Shown in pieces: positions 26,515 through 34,125 of a stretch of 64,000 nt of DNA; position 1 is the first letter of the stretch, and each line of letters opens with the position of its first letter. The translations under genes were made by a program, and so were the position numbers. The stretch comes from Fibrobacter sp. UWR3 (GTDB taxonomy: Bacteria > Fibrobacterota > Fibrobacteria > Fibrobacterales > Fibrobacteraceae). Location of the stretch: NCBI RefSeq assembly GCF_900143055.1, contig NZ_FRCW01000005.1, forward strand, positions 186,001 through 250,000, in the 5' to 3' direction. The notes under the pieces were generated by a model. That model saw only the letters and a program-made list of their open reading frames with translations, searched no databases and was not told the origin of the DNA.

Positions 26515-27518
26515 TACTTGCCCCCGATGGCCTGCGGCGGGGTGTACTTCTTGTCGAGGTACTGAACCTTGTAGACCTTCGCAAGTTCGTCCAGGTAGCC
26601 CTTGAGCTTCATCTGGCGTTCCTGTTCGGCCTGGAGTCGCAGGTAGTATTCAATCTGGGCCTTGTAGCTTTCATACTTGCCGTCATTACGTTCGGCAAGC
26701 ATAAAGATATACACGCCGTCCTTATCGGTAATCACGTCGGTAATCTCGCCCACCTTGATCTTGTTCACGGCCTTCACGAAAGCATCGCCCTTGGACTTCG
26801 CGACAAACTTCGGCATCACGCCGCCGGTCTTCTTCGCATCCTTGTCCTCGCTGTAGATGGCGGCAAGCTGGGCAAACGGAGCCTTCTTGGTACGCACCTG
26901 GGCGGCAAGGCCCTTCAGCATGTCCTTCGCGTCGTTGATTTCCTGAGCCTTCTTGCCCTTCGTAGAAATCCAGATTCGGGCACCGCTGATAGAGTCGTTA
27001 ATGACAGCCTTTTCCTTGTTGAGTTCCCAGAAAGCCTTCTTCTTCTCTTCGGTCGGGTCCTTCGGGAACGGGACCTTCTTCGCAAGGAGTTCCTCGCTCT
27101 TGAGCTGGTCCTCGATCTTCTCGCGGAACTGGGCCATGGTCTGGCCGCTCTGCTTCAGCTGCTTCTGGAAGGCATCTTCGCTCGGGAACTGCTTCTTGAA
27201 GAGCGTCGCAAGGCTATCCACGCGGTTAGCGGGCACCTTGATGCCGAGCTTCTTGCATTCGAGCTTCACGAGTTCCTGGCCCACGAGGTTGTCAATAACC
27301 GCATAGCGGACCTGAGTCATGGTCTCGTCGTTCACCTTCTTGCCATGGAACTGCTGCAAGGCAAGCGCCTGGGTCAGACTATCAATACGACCCGCAGAAA
27401 AACCGACCTTTTCCACACGAATGACGTCGATGCTCTTGCTGTTGAGGAGTTGCGCCGAAGCAATGCCCGCGGCAAGCGCCACGGTAAGGACACCACGAGA
27501 AATAAGTTTAAGAGACAT
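26514..27518 (-). CDS. Periplasmic SurA/PpiC-type peptidyl-prolyl isomerase chaperone
   Basis: 334 residues with signal peptide (about 1-22, ending GIASA). A SurA-like helical N-terminal domain (about 45-165) is followed by a parvulin (rotamase) domain at about 175-275 with KDMLKGLAAQVRTKKAPF, AAIYSEDKDAKKTGGVMP and VGEITDVITDKDGVYIF. It probably helps fold outer-membrane proteins, plausible given how many barrel-like proteins this window encodes. It is coupled to prfB by a one-base overlap. Confidence 0.9.
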   Translation of the reverse strand: MSLKLISRGVLTVALAAGIASAQLLNSKSIDVIRVEKVGFSAGRIDSLTQALALQQFHGKKVNDETMTQVRYAVIDNLVGQELVKLECKKLGIKVPANRVDSLATLFKKQFPSEDAFQKQLKQSGQTMAQFREKIEDQLKSEELLAKKVPFPKDPTEEKKKAFWELNKEKAVINDSISGARIWISTKGKKAQEINDAKDMLKGLAAQVRTKKAPFAQLAAIYSEDKDAKKTGGVMPKFVAKSKGDAFVKAVNKIKVGEITDVITDKDGVYIFMLAERNDGKYESYKAQIEYYLRLQAEQERQMKLKGYLDELAKVYKVQYLDKKYTPPQAIGGK

Positions 27519-27813
27519 TATCTATCCTTGTTAAAAATTTCCGCGCTATAATATAGCAAAATGGCGAGAGTCGCGCCAAAGCCCGAAGGGTTTTGGCATG
27601 ACCGAGCCTAGCTATATGCACTCCGAAGGAGTGCCATATAGCAAAAGTGTGCAAGGCGAGTGAAGCAGGACTGCTTGCAGGCCTATTTCCGAGCCGCAGC
27701 CACGGACGCCAAAGGCGTCAAAAAGCGCCCCCAAAAACCGGGACGCCGTATAAAATCAGCTTCGTAGGTTTATTTTGCAGTTAAACAGGCGCTTGCACCC
27801 CTCGCACAAGCCC
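27519..27813. other. Gene-free region rich in small palindromes
   Basis: No credible gene. A strong hairpin (27611-27642) has arms GCTATATG-CACTCC and GGAGTGCCATATAGC with one bulge. Smaller inverted repeats are GACGCCAAAGGCGTC near 27706 and GCTTG...CAAGC near 27790; the latter may terminate the Cys-rich lipoprotein gene. CTATATTATAG (27545-27555) contains a TATATT -10 for the SurA-like gene. The text resembles the repeat at about 30510-30597 (shared AGCCTAGC, CTATATGC, GACCGA). Confidence 0.6.
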
Positions 27814-29028
27814 CTAGCAGCCCGCGACGTCGCCGTCGCGGTCACCGCTGCAAGTATTGCAAGAGGAAGTGTTTCCGCAGGGCAGCAGTTCCTCGGCTTC
27901 GTAAACCGGCTTGGTCTTCGTTTCGCCCGAATACTTGATGTACTTCACATCGGCAAACGACACGCCGAGAGTGAACGTGATGACGCCCATGGAGCCGCCG
28001 GTCGTCGTGCATTCCGGATACAGGACGGAGGCAATCAGGGTATCGCCCCTGAGTTCGGCGTTGAGCCCGTTGAAAGTGCAACGGTCGTCCACAAGCACGC
28101 CATCGTCACGGAAGGTAACGGACCCGCTAGCGCTTTCCACTTTCACGACGCGCGGAGCAACCGCCGGACCGCCGCGAAGCATGGCCGAGACGTCGGTCGC
28201 CTTTTCATTAATGTACGTGGTCGGAGGCGGCAGGTACACCCACTTGTTGTTTACGCACTGGTAAGCGCGGCCATAGAATTCCAGCAGGGTGTCCGTGTCG
28301 CAGGGCTCCAGGTCAGGCCTCCGGATTCCGTCGGGAATGCCGTCGCCATCGCAATCGCTACCCGGAGGGCAGGCATTTGCGCGTGTCCAATAATTCGCGA
28401 CACATCTGTAATCTTCACCGGTTGCGCAGTCGATAGCGACCTCACCGTTTCTTCCGACGCAGTTTCCTTCTGCGCTCATCCCGTCGTAATCGGTAATGTG
28501 TTCGCAGGTAGGCTTTATCTGCGTCCAGAGGCGATTGCTGCAGGCGTAGTCAGGGCCTCCCTTGCAGTCAGGAACCACAGCGCCTTCTACATCGCAATGG
28601 TTGCAGGCCTCGTTCGTCACCGGGCATAGGTCACCTTCACAAGGCGGGCACATCTGATCCATGTCGATGCATTTTCCGGCAACACAATATTGCGTATAGC
28701 CCATCTTGCAGAGCTCCTCCTCGGTGTATCCGCATTCGGGCATGAATGCTTCACACTGCTTTTGCAGCAAGGAGCTGGAACTGGAGTTTTCCGCAATGTC
28801 AGAGCTACTTTCGGGAACAGTCTCGCTGGAGGCAGGCTCGCCGTTGCTAGATTCGGGCGGAACGTCCCCGTTGCTCGAGGAACTTGCATCCGTGCTCTCG
28901 ATGGCAGAGGACTTCTCGTCGCCGCCGGTCGGGGCGCTCGGGCTGTCGCTATCGCAGGCGGCAAAGATGAATGCGGCAAGCGCCACGGAGGCAATCCCGC
29001 AAGCAGGCTTAAGCATTTTCGTTTTCAT
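27814..29028 (-). CDS. Cysteine-rich lipoprotein with repeated Y-x-C-x4-W motifs
   Basis: 404 residues. Lipobox FAAC at about residue 25, then a Ser/Glu/Pro-rich spacer (about 30-85). The rest holds 26 cysteines. Three copies of a short motif are visible: DYACSNRLWTQI, DYRCVANYWTRA and AYQCVNNKWVYL. A DxDGDG-type loop (GSDCDGDGIPDG) could bind calcium. The C-terminal part looks like a beta domain (VTFRDDGVLVDDRC, GVITFTLGVSFADVKYI). Surface-exposed binding is inferred from the motif pattern. It has a good AAAGGAG site and its own promoter. Confidence 0.8.
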   Translation of the reverse strand: MKTKMLKPACGIASVALAAFIFAACDSDSPSAPTGGDEKSSAIESTDASSSSNGDVPPESSNGEPASSETVPESSSDIAENSSSSSLLQKQCEAFMPECGYTEEELCKMGYTQYCVAGKCIDMDQMCPPCEGDLCPVTNEACNHCDVEGAVVPDCKGGPDYACSNRLWTQIKPTCEHITDYDGMSAEGNCVGRNGEVAIDCATGEDYRCVANYWTRANACPPGSDCDGDGIPDGIRRPDLEPCDTDTLLEFYGRAYQCVNNKWVYLPPPTTYINEKATDVSAMLRGGPAVAPRVVKVESASGSVTFRDDGVLVDDRCTFNGLNAELRGDTLIASVLYPECTTTGGSMGVITFTLGVSFADVKYIKYSGETKTKPVYEAEELLPCGNTSSCNTCSGDRDGDVAGC

Positions 29029-29087
29029 ACGTTTCTCCTTTTATCAAATCTAGTTTGTCCATTCGACAATCGTTTTCAACACTCTCA

Positions 29088-29115
29088 AATATATAACTTT
29101 TTTCGCAAAAGTCAA
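29088..29115 (-). promoter_or_regulatory. Promoter of the Cys-rich lipoprotein gene
   Basis: Minus strand: TTGACT (29115-29110), 16-base spacer, TATATT (29093-29088), about 60 bases before the ATG. Confidence 0.75.
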
Positions 29116-29274
29116 TAGATTCATAAAACAAAATTTAGATAATTTCATCAAAATTGCTACATTTTTTATTATTTCATATCATTTTATTCTATATGCAACA
29201 AATATCGCATGCATATAGAACAATCCCCCTCACGAAGGTCGCCCAAATGTCTCACAAGTCAGAATACACAAAAA

Positions 29275-29301
29275 AGCAAAAATCCGCCCCAACGGAGCGG
29301 A
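29275..29301 (-). terminator. Terminator of the DUF2314 gene
   Basis: Minus strand TCCGCTCC-GTT-GGGGCGGA stem (one mismatch) followed by TTTTTGC and a further T run. The same AAAAATCCGCCCC text recurs at 30310. Between 29116 and 29274 I see nothing but AT-rich sequence. Confidence 0.8.
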
Positions 29302-29329
29302 CTTCAAATTTCCTGCTTTCCTTAAAACG

Positions 29330-30031
29330 TCAGGGTTTGACCTCACCGGTTCGGAAATCATAAATTCCGTAAGTATAGAAAACCTCCCCTTCCTCGAACT
29401 TCTGCCCTTCGCGTCGTTTCTTTTCGTACGAAGCCTTCAAGCGCTTTGCTATTTCCGCAATGGTTTCCTGCGATACAATCCCGTCTATGCTGTTCTGGTA
29501 TTTCGCCGATTGGGCATCCTGGTACTTGAACTCGAACTTGCCCTTCTTGAACACCCCCTCGAAAAAAACGCCGACAATCCCCGAATCGAACGCCTCGATG
29601 GCCTTCCCCACGAAATTGCCTTCCTCGTTGCCCAAGGAATCCACGACGACCCAGTTCTTCACCTGGTCCTGCGTGAACGAGACTTCATCGCCCTTCTTGT
29701 ATTCCTTAAGGAGCTGAATATCGTTAGTCACAATTCCCTGAAACCGATTTCCCAAGCACTGGGTAACATGAACGAAAACCATCTCCTTCGTCCCGTCCTT
29801 GTCGACAAGATTAATCTGTACATCCAGCACACGCTTTTCGCGCACGTAGTCGCCCGCGATGTACTTCTTCTTGACCGCAGGGAACGTCTCCCTAGCCTTT
29901 TCGATATACGGGGCAATGAGTTTTTCAATATCGGCGTTCATGTTGAACAACTTGTCCTCGGCTGCATGGCCGCACACGCAAAGCACTGCAAGCAGGGAAA
30001 TCACGCGAAAAAGTCTAGAAAACATATTCAT
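29330..30031 (-). CDS. Exported DUF2314-domain protein
   Basis: 233 residues with a signal peptide (about 1-23, ending CGHA). The central region (about 43-140) matches the DUF2314 pattern: ARETFPAVKKKY, a strand VQINLVDKDG, MVFVHVTQCLGNRFQGIVTN, and KKGDEVSFTQDQVKNWVVVD. DUF2314 domains occur in small exported or immunity-like proteins of unknown function. The C-terminal part is charged and helical. Upstream lies an unusual array of palindromes, the nearest of which looks like a terminator/attenuator on this gene's strand. Confidence 0.8.
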   Translation of the reverse strand: MNMFSRLFRVISLLAVLCVCGHAAEDKLFNMNADIEKLIAPYIEKARETFPAVKKKYIAGDYVREKRVLDVQINLVDKDGTKEMVFVHVTQCLGNRFQGIVTNDIQLLKEYKKGDEVSFTQDQVKNWVVVDSLGNEEGNFVGKAIEAFDSGIVGVFFEGVFKKGKFEFKYQDAQSAKYQNSIDGIVSQETIAEIAKRLKASYEKKRREGQKFEEGEVFYTYGIYDFRTGEVKP

Positions 30032-30064
30032 ACCTCACTAAAAATAACACAAAAAACAAAAAAA

Positions 30065-30294
30065 GGGTACCAAACGACTTATTTTGACGCACTTTGGTAC
30101 CCATTTTCACACACAAACTAACAGGAAATAACGCATTTCTAACGTTCAAACACTGATATTGCAAAAAAAATGGGGATTAAAGCGACATTTTTTGAGTATT
30201 TCATCCCCACTAAAAGCAAAATTTGACTTTTTAGTACAAACAAGCTAACAAATTGGGTACCAAACAGGCGTTTTTTCAGCAGTTTAGTCCCCAA
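30065..30294. repeat. Array of three imperfect palindromes in an AT-rich gap
   Basis: Copy 1 (30065-30102): perfect 10-bp arms GGGTACCAAA/TTTGGTACCC. Copy 2 (30171-30209): TGGGGATTAAA/TTTCATCCCCA with one mismatch. Copy 3 (30253-30294): 13-base arms TTGGGTACCAAAC/GTTTAGTCCCCAA with two mismatches. Loops of about 16-18 bases share a T-rich core with GCG-like and GAG/CAG-like edges. Centre spacings are about 106 and 83 bases. The short frame at 30139-30324 does not look like a gene. Confidence 0.8.
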
Positions 30295-30309
30295 TTTCCA
30301 CAAAAAAGC

Positions 30310-30521
30310 AAAAATCCGCCCCAAAAGGAGCGGATATTTTAATTTCAGGAAGATCCCCGCCTATGCGGGGATGACAAACCTCTTTCGAAAAACGCAGAGA
30401 GCCAAGCGAGAGCAAACAAAAATCCGCCCCGTGAGAGGCGGACATAAATGTTTCTAAGAGGAGATCCCCGCCTACGCGGGGATGACACTATCATCCAAGA
30501 AACGCAGAGAGCCTAGCGAGA
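30310..30521 (+). repeat. Tandem duplication (about 110 bp) of terminator, palindrome and tail
   Basis: Each copy has an AAAAATCCGCC terminator-like hairpin (30315, 30423), a GATCCCCGCCTA(T/C)GCGG plus GGATGAC palindrome (30352-30375, 30463-30486), and AACGCAGAGAGCC-AGCGAGAGC (30391-30413, 30501-30523). After the second copy come further small inverted repeats up to the GH94 stop at 30601. Confidence 0.85.
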
Positions 30522-30600
30522 GCAGGCGCCTTGACCGAAGGCGTACAAACGTACGACGAGAGTCAAGGCAACGCACTATCGCGACGGCTATATGCGTTTC

Positions 30601-33114
30601 TTAGCCCATGGTCACTTCGACCTTGTGTACACCCTTCGTAAAGATCGGGGCAATGTTCGAGTCGATTTCCTTGCCGTCAACCACCATCTTGGCGACACCC
30701 TTGCACACGTGCTTCGGGTTCTTCACCGTAATCTGGTAGGTTGCACCACGGAACTTACGGGTTGCTTCGAAGCCATCCCACTTGGACGGGATGCAAGGAT
30801 CAACCACGAGGCCCTTGTAGTTGGCACGGATACCGATGATGAACTGCGTGGCAGCCTGGTACGTCCAGGTGGAAGTACCGGAGAGCCATGCGTTACGGCC
30901 CATACCGAACTGCTTGTGTTCGTCACCGAGGATGTTCTGCGGATAGCAGTACGGTTCGGACTCGAACACGTCGAGGATGTCGTTCTTGGAAGCCGGGTTA
31001 ATTTGGTTGTAGTACTGGAAGGCATTGTCGCCACGGCCGAGGATGGTTTCGGCAATCATCACCCACGGGTTGGTGTGGAGGAAGATACCGCCGTTTTCCT
31101 TGGCTCCGGGAGGATAGGTGGAGATGCCACCCACGGCCGGTTCAAAACCGCGGTAACCCGGAGTGGAGCTCTTCACGCCGTACTTGGTGTTGAGGAGCTT
31201 GTTCAGGCTGTCCATGCCCTGCTTGGCGCGGTCGCCGTAAGCGATGCCGGCGATAACCGGCCAGGACTGGCCGTTGCAGTAGATCTTGCCGTACTTGGCC
31301 TTGGCGACACCGTAGCCGTTGCCGTCCTTGTCGAACCAGCGGGTCCACCACTTGCCGTCCCAGGCGCTCTTGTTGAAGGCGGCCTTAACGTCTTCGTACC
31401 AGCCCTTGTACATTTCGACGGCCTTCTTGTCGCCGAGGGCTTCTTCGATGTCCATCATTTCGAGCAGGGCCTTGGCGTACAAGGCGGTGTTGAACGTGGA
31501 TTCTGCACCGAGGGGCAAGTTCATGCAGTCGTTCCAGTCAGCAAAGCCGAGGAGCGGGAGGTTGTGCTTGCCGAGGTGTTCACGGGTGAACTTCAGGGCG
31601 CGCTTCAAGTGTTCGAGAACAGTGCCCTTCGGACGGTCCTTGCGCTTCTTGCCGGCGACGTAGAACGGAATCTCTTCCTTGAGGAAATCCATCTTGCCGG
31701 TTTCCTTGAGGTAAGAAGCCACAGTGAGGATGATCCAGAGGTGGTCGTCGCCGTACCAGTCGGCATACATCGGATTGCCCTTGGCATCCTTGACGCCGGC
31801 CTTTTCGCGGGAGTCACCGGCGTTCGCTTCGTTGCCGTTGTCTTCGGCGAGGGCGAGCGGGGCGTACTGGTGCATGGCGTTACCTTCGGGGCGCTGCACG
31901 GAGATGAGGTTCTTGGTGAGGACCAGGGCTTCTTCCGGCATGTGGCTCATCACGCCCATCAAGTCCTGCGTGGAGTCACGGTAACCGATACCGCGGCTGG
32001 TGCCGTAGCCCAGCTGGTACAGAGAGAGGTAGCGGCTCCAGTTCTTGGTGGTGTGGCACTGGCGCGGGTTGTGGACGTTCACCATCGTGTTGAACGATGC
32101 GTCCGGAGTCTTCACCTGGATCGTGGAGAGGTAGTTCTCCCAGAACTTGGCAAGTTCGTCGAAAGCCTTGTCGACGTTCTTCAGGTCGCGGTACTTGGCG
32201 ATGGCCTTGGCAGCAACCTTGAGGCTCTGTTCCTGACCGAGCTGGGTGCAGCAACGGAAAGTCTTCTTGGCGGCAATCTTGCCACCGTGAATCATGAGGG
32301 CGGCGATGTTGTCGCCACGGTCGCATTCGCTGTTGGAAAGTTCCTTGTTGCCCAAGGAAAGCGGAGCGGCCCAGGAGCCCATTTCGTTCGCGCCGAGGAA
32401 CACGCGGCGGTCACCGTCGAAGCTACCGACCTTGCAGTTAGCGGTCACGTAGTTCACGGCGTAGTCGCGCTTCATGTAGGCATACTGTTCGAGAACGACG
32501 TGGCCGTCCTTTTCCCAGTGGCCCTTGAGGGTCATGGTCTGCGGAACCCAGTCGGCGTTCGTGAGCTGCTTTTCAGCTTCGAAGTGGCTGAATTCATAGA
32601 CCGGGATAATGTCCACTTCCTTGGCGGCACCACCGAGGTTCGTCACCTGGATGTCCTGGAGGAGAGTGTTGGAGCCCGTCGGCACGAAAATCGTGACCTG
32701 GGTGCGGAGTCCGCAGCATTCGGCAATCCAGCGCATGTAAGAAAGGCCCACGTGGCATTCCCACTTGTCCATCTTGGTGAGGGTGGGAACAACAAACGGA
32801 GAGAACACCGTGTAGCCCTTGGCTTCCTTGATACGGATGTAGATGGTGCTGGCCTTGAAGTCAGAGCACGGCATCTGGGCGATGTACTTGGTGATACGGT
32901 TCAGGGCCGGGTCGCCCTTGCAAACCAGGGTACCGCCGGTAGTATCCACGATACCGCCGAAATTCAAGGTACCGACGTAGTTGCACCACTTGATCGGGGT
33001 TGCCGGCGTGGTGAGCACGTATTCTTTTGCAGCGTCATCGAAGTAGCCGTACTGGGCGGCCGGAGCCTTCTTGGAGGCGACCTTCTTGACACTCTTCTTC
33101 TGTTTTGTAGCCAT
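30601..33114 (-). CDS. Cellobiose phosphorylase-like GH94 enzyme
   Basis: 837 residues, cytoplasmic (no signal). GH94 enzymes split cellobiose (or a close beta-glucoside) with phosphate into glucose-1-phosphate and glucose. The N-terminal beta-sandwich begins near 22 (YGYFDDAAKEYVLTTPATP); the (alpha/alpha)6 catalytic domain carries the general-acid motif GFADWNDC (525-530) and later PGYRGFEPAVGG and FWSGTSTWTY-like LSGTSTWTYQAA. Cellodextrin phosphorylase is the main alternative. An unusual Lys-rich leader (about 1-18, KQKKSVKKVASKK) precedes the domain. A padR gene lies directly upstream on the same strand. Confidence 0.93.
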   Translation of the reverse strand: MATKQKKSVKKVASKKAPAAQYGYFDDAAKEYVLTTPATPIKWCNYVGTLNFGGIVDTTGGTLVCKGDPALNRITKYIAQMPCSDFKASTIYIRIKEAKGYTVFSPFVVPTLTKMDKWECHVGLSYMRWIAECCGLRTQVTIFVPTGSNTLLQDIQVTNLGGAAKEVDIIPVYEFSHFEAEKQLTNADWVPQTMTLKGHWEKDGHVVLEQYAYMKRDYAVNYVTANCKVGSFDGDRRVFLGANEMGSWAAPLSLGNKELSNSECDRGDNIAALMIHGGKIAAKKTFRCCTQLGQEQSLKVAAKAIAKYRDLKNVDKAFDELAKFWENYLSTIQVKTPDASFNTMVNVHNPRQCHTTKNWSRYLSLYQLGYGTSRGIGYRDSTQDLMGVMSHMPEEALVLTKNLISVQRPEGNAMHQYAPLALAEDNGNEANAGDSREKAGVKDAKGNPMYADWYGDDHLWIILTVASYLKETGKMDFLKEEIPFYVAGKKRKDRPKGTVLEHLKRALKFTREHLGKHNLPLLGFADWNDCMNLPLGAESTFNTALYAKALLEMMDIEEALGDKKAVEMYKGWYEDVKAAFNKSAWDGKWWTRWFDKDGNGYGVAKAKYGKIYCNGQSWPVIAGIAYGDRAKQGMDSLNKLLNTKYGVKSSTPGYRGFEPAVGGISTYPPGAKENGGIFLHTNPWVMIAETILGRGDNAFQYYNQINPASKNDILDVFESEPYCYPQNILGDEHKQFGMGRNAWLSGTSTWTYQAATQFIIGIRANYKGLVVDPCIPSKWDGFEATRKFRGATYQITVKNPKHVCKGVAKMVVDGKEIDSNIAPIFTKGVHKVEVTMG

Positions 33115-33136
33115 TGTATCTCCGTAAGAGGGGGTT

Positions 33137-33148
33137 GTTAAATTTAAC
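33137..33148. promoter_or_regulatory. Perfect palindrome in the GH94 leader
   Basis: GTTAAATTTAAC lies between the TATATT -10 (33161-33156, minus strand) and the ribosome site of the GH94 gene, a good position for an operator. Confidence 0.4.
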
Positions 33149-33164
33149 GCGGTAAATATAAAAA

Positions 33165-33231
33165 AATGTGAGGTGTGAAATGTGAGATGTGCAATTATTC
33201 ATTACACATTACACATTTCACACTACACATT
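33165..33231 (-). terminator. Very long stem-loop terminating padR
   Basis: Arms 33165-33191 and 33205-33231, 27 bases each with four mismatches, built of GTG/CAC runs over a 13-base loop. On the minus strand it follows the padR stop by one base and is trailed by seven T, which run into the GH94 -10 box. Confidence 0.75.
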
Positions 33232-33232
33232 G

Positions 33233-33841
33233 TTATTGGTCTTTCTTCTGGTTAAAGTTCTCGAAGTCGCGGTTACCGAAGTTGATGTAGAAGTAGCCGT
33301 CGAGCTTCTTGTTGCGGATGGGGTCGCGCAGGATGCCGATGGCGGCTCGCACGTACTTGAGCTCCACAAGAATGTGGTCGCGGCTCATGCAGTTGAGGAA
33401 CGGGCCTTCGGGGTAAAGCGTCGGGCGCGGTTCTTCGGCAATCATCTTCTCCAGGCGCTCGATTTCCTGCACCAGACGGCGTTCGTGCGCCTCGAGGGTG
33501 CGGATGAGTTCCTTGTTCTCGGCACCGTAAAGGAAGGCGAAGCCCAAGGTGCGCGGGTCGTCGTTGAACCCGGTCAGGTGCTTCAGGACCTCCTTGCGGA
33601 GCACGTCCTTACCCTTCTCGGTGATGCTGTACATCATGCGTTCGGGGCGGTTCCCTTCGCGTTCTGTACGGCCCAGAATGCACTCGTTCTTCTCGAGCGT
33701 CGTCAGGCGGTTGTAAACGGTAGATGTGCTCAGGTTGGCCCAGCGGTCAAGTTCACGGGAACTGATTTCCGTGATAATGTCGTAGCCGCTACGCTCCTTC
33801 TCCAGGATCAGGCCCAGGAGGACCAGGTCGTATCGATTCAT
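33233..33841 (-). CDS. PadR-family transcriptional regulator
   Basis: 202 residues. A winged-helix N-terminal domain (about 1-90): LVLLGLILEKERSGYDI, STSTVYNRLTTLEKNE, and the wing ERMMYSITEKGKDVL. The C-terminal PadR helical dimerisation region is about 100-175 (LIRTLEAHERRLVQEIERLE). It binds DNA as a dimer. A perfect palindrome overlaps its putative -10 region, pointing to autoregulation. The cellobiose phosphorylase gene lies 118 bases downstream on the same strand, a plausible target. Ligand unknown. Confidence 0.9.
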   Translation of the reverse strand: MNRYDLVLLGLILEKERSGYDIITEISSRELDRWANLSTSTVYNRLTTLEKNECILGRTEREGNRPERMMYSITEKGKDVLRKEVLKHLTGFNDDPRTLGFAFLYGAENKELIRTLEAHERRLVQEIERLEKMIAEEPRPTLYPEGPFLNCMSRDHILVELKYVRAAIGILRDPIRNKKLDGYFYINFGNRDFENFNQKKDQ

Positions 33842-33884
33842 TTTATACCTTCTATTCCAAATTTCAGAATGCCAAAGGCACCCC

Positions 33885-33901
33885 TATTCCAACTTGGAAT
33901 A
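33885..33901. promoter_or_regulatory. Candidate PadR operator
   Basis: TATTCCAA-C-TTGGAATA, perfect 8-base arms, 44 bases upstream of the padR ATG and overlapping a TATATT box. A half-site TATTCCAA recurs at 33853-33860. Confidence 0.6.
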
Positions 33902-34003
33902 TATTATCATTTTTGCGAAAAAGTGTACTCGTTACAAAAAAATTTGCAATTTTTACATTATGTTTATAAAAGTTTACTTACAGACAACAGGGAAGGGGCG
34001 GCA

Positions 34004-34096
34004 AGGGAGGGCTTGGAGCCCGCCCTAATCTCCCCCAGTGCCCGCCCACATCTCATAAACAAAAATCCCCGCGGCCTTGCGGCCACGAGGACTTTT
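34004..34096 (-). terminator. Terminator of pckG and neighbouring hairpin
   Basis: Minus strand: CCTCGTGGCC-GCAA-GGCCGCGGGG followed by ATTTTTG (34061-34096). Further along is AGGGAGGGC/GCCCGCCCT (34004-34026), one mismatch, no T run. The rest of 33902-34125 is AT-rich with no gene seen. Confidence 0.85.
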
Positions 34097-34125
34097 GTTA
34101 GGAGGAGACTTTTCCTAATAAGGCA

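Noticed and set aside
30139-30324. 61-residue minus-strand frame
   Set aside because: Spans two of the palindromes, no ribosome site, AT-rich composition.
30592-33141. 849-residue plus-strand frame
   Set aside because: Exact antisense of the GH94 gene, which has clear catalytic motifs; no domain in the plus-strand frame.
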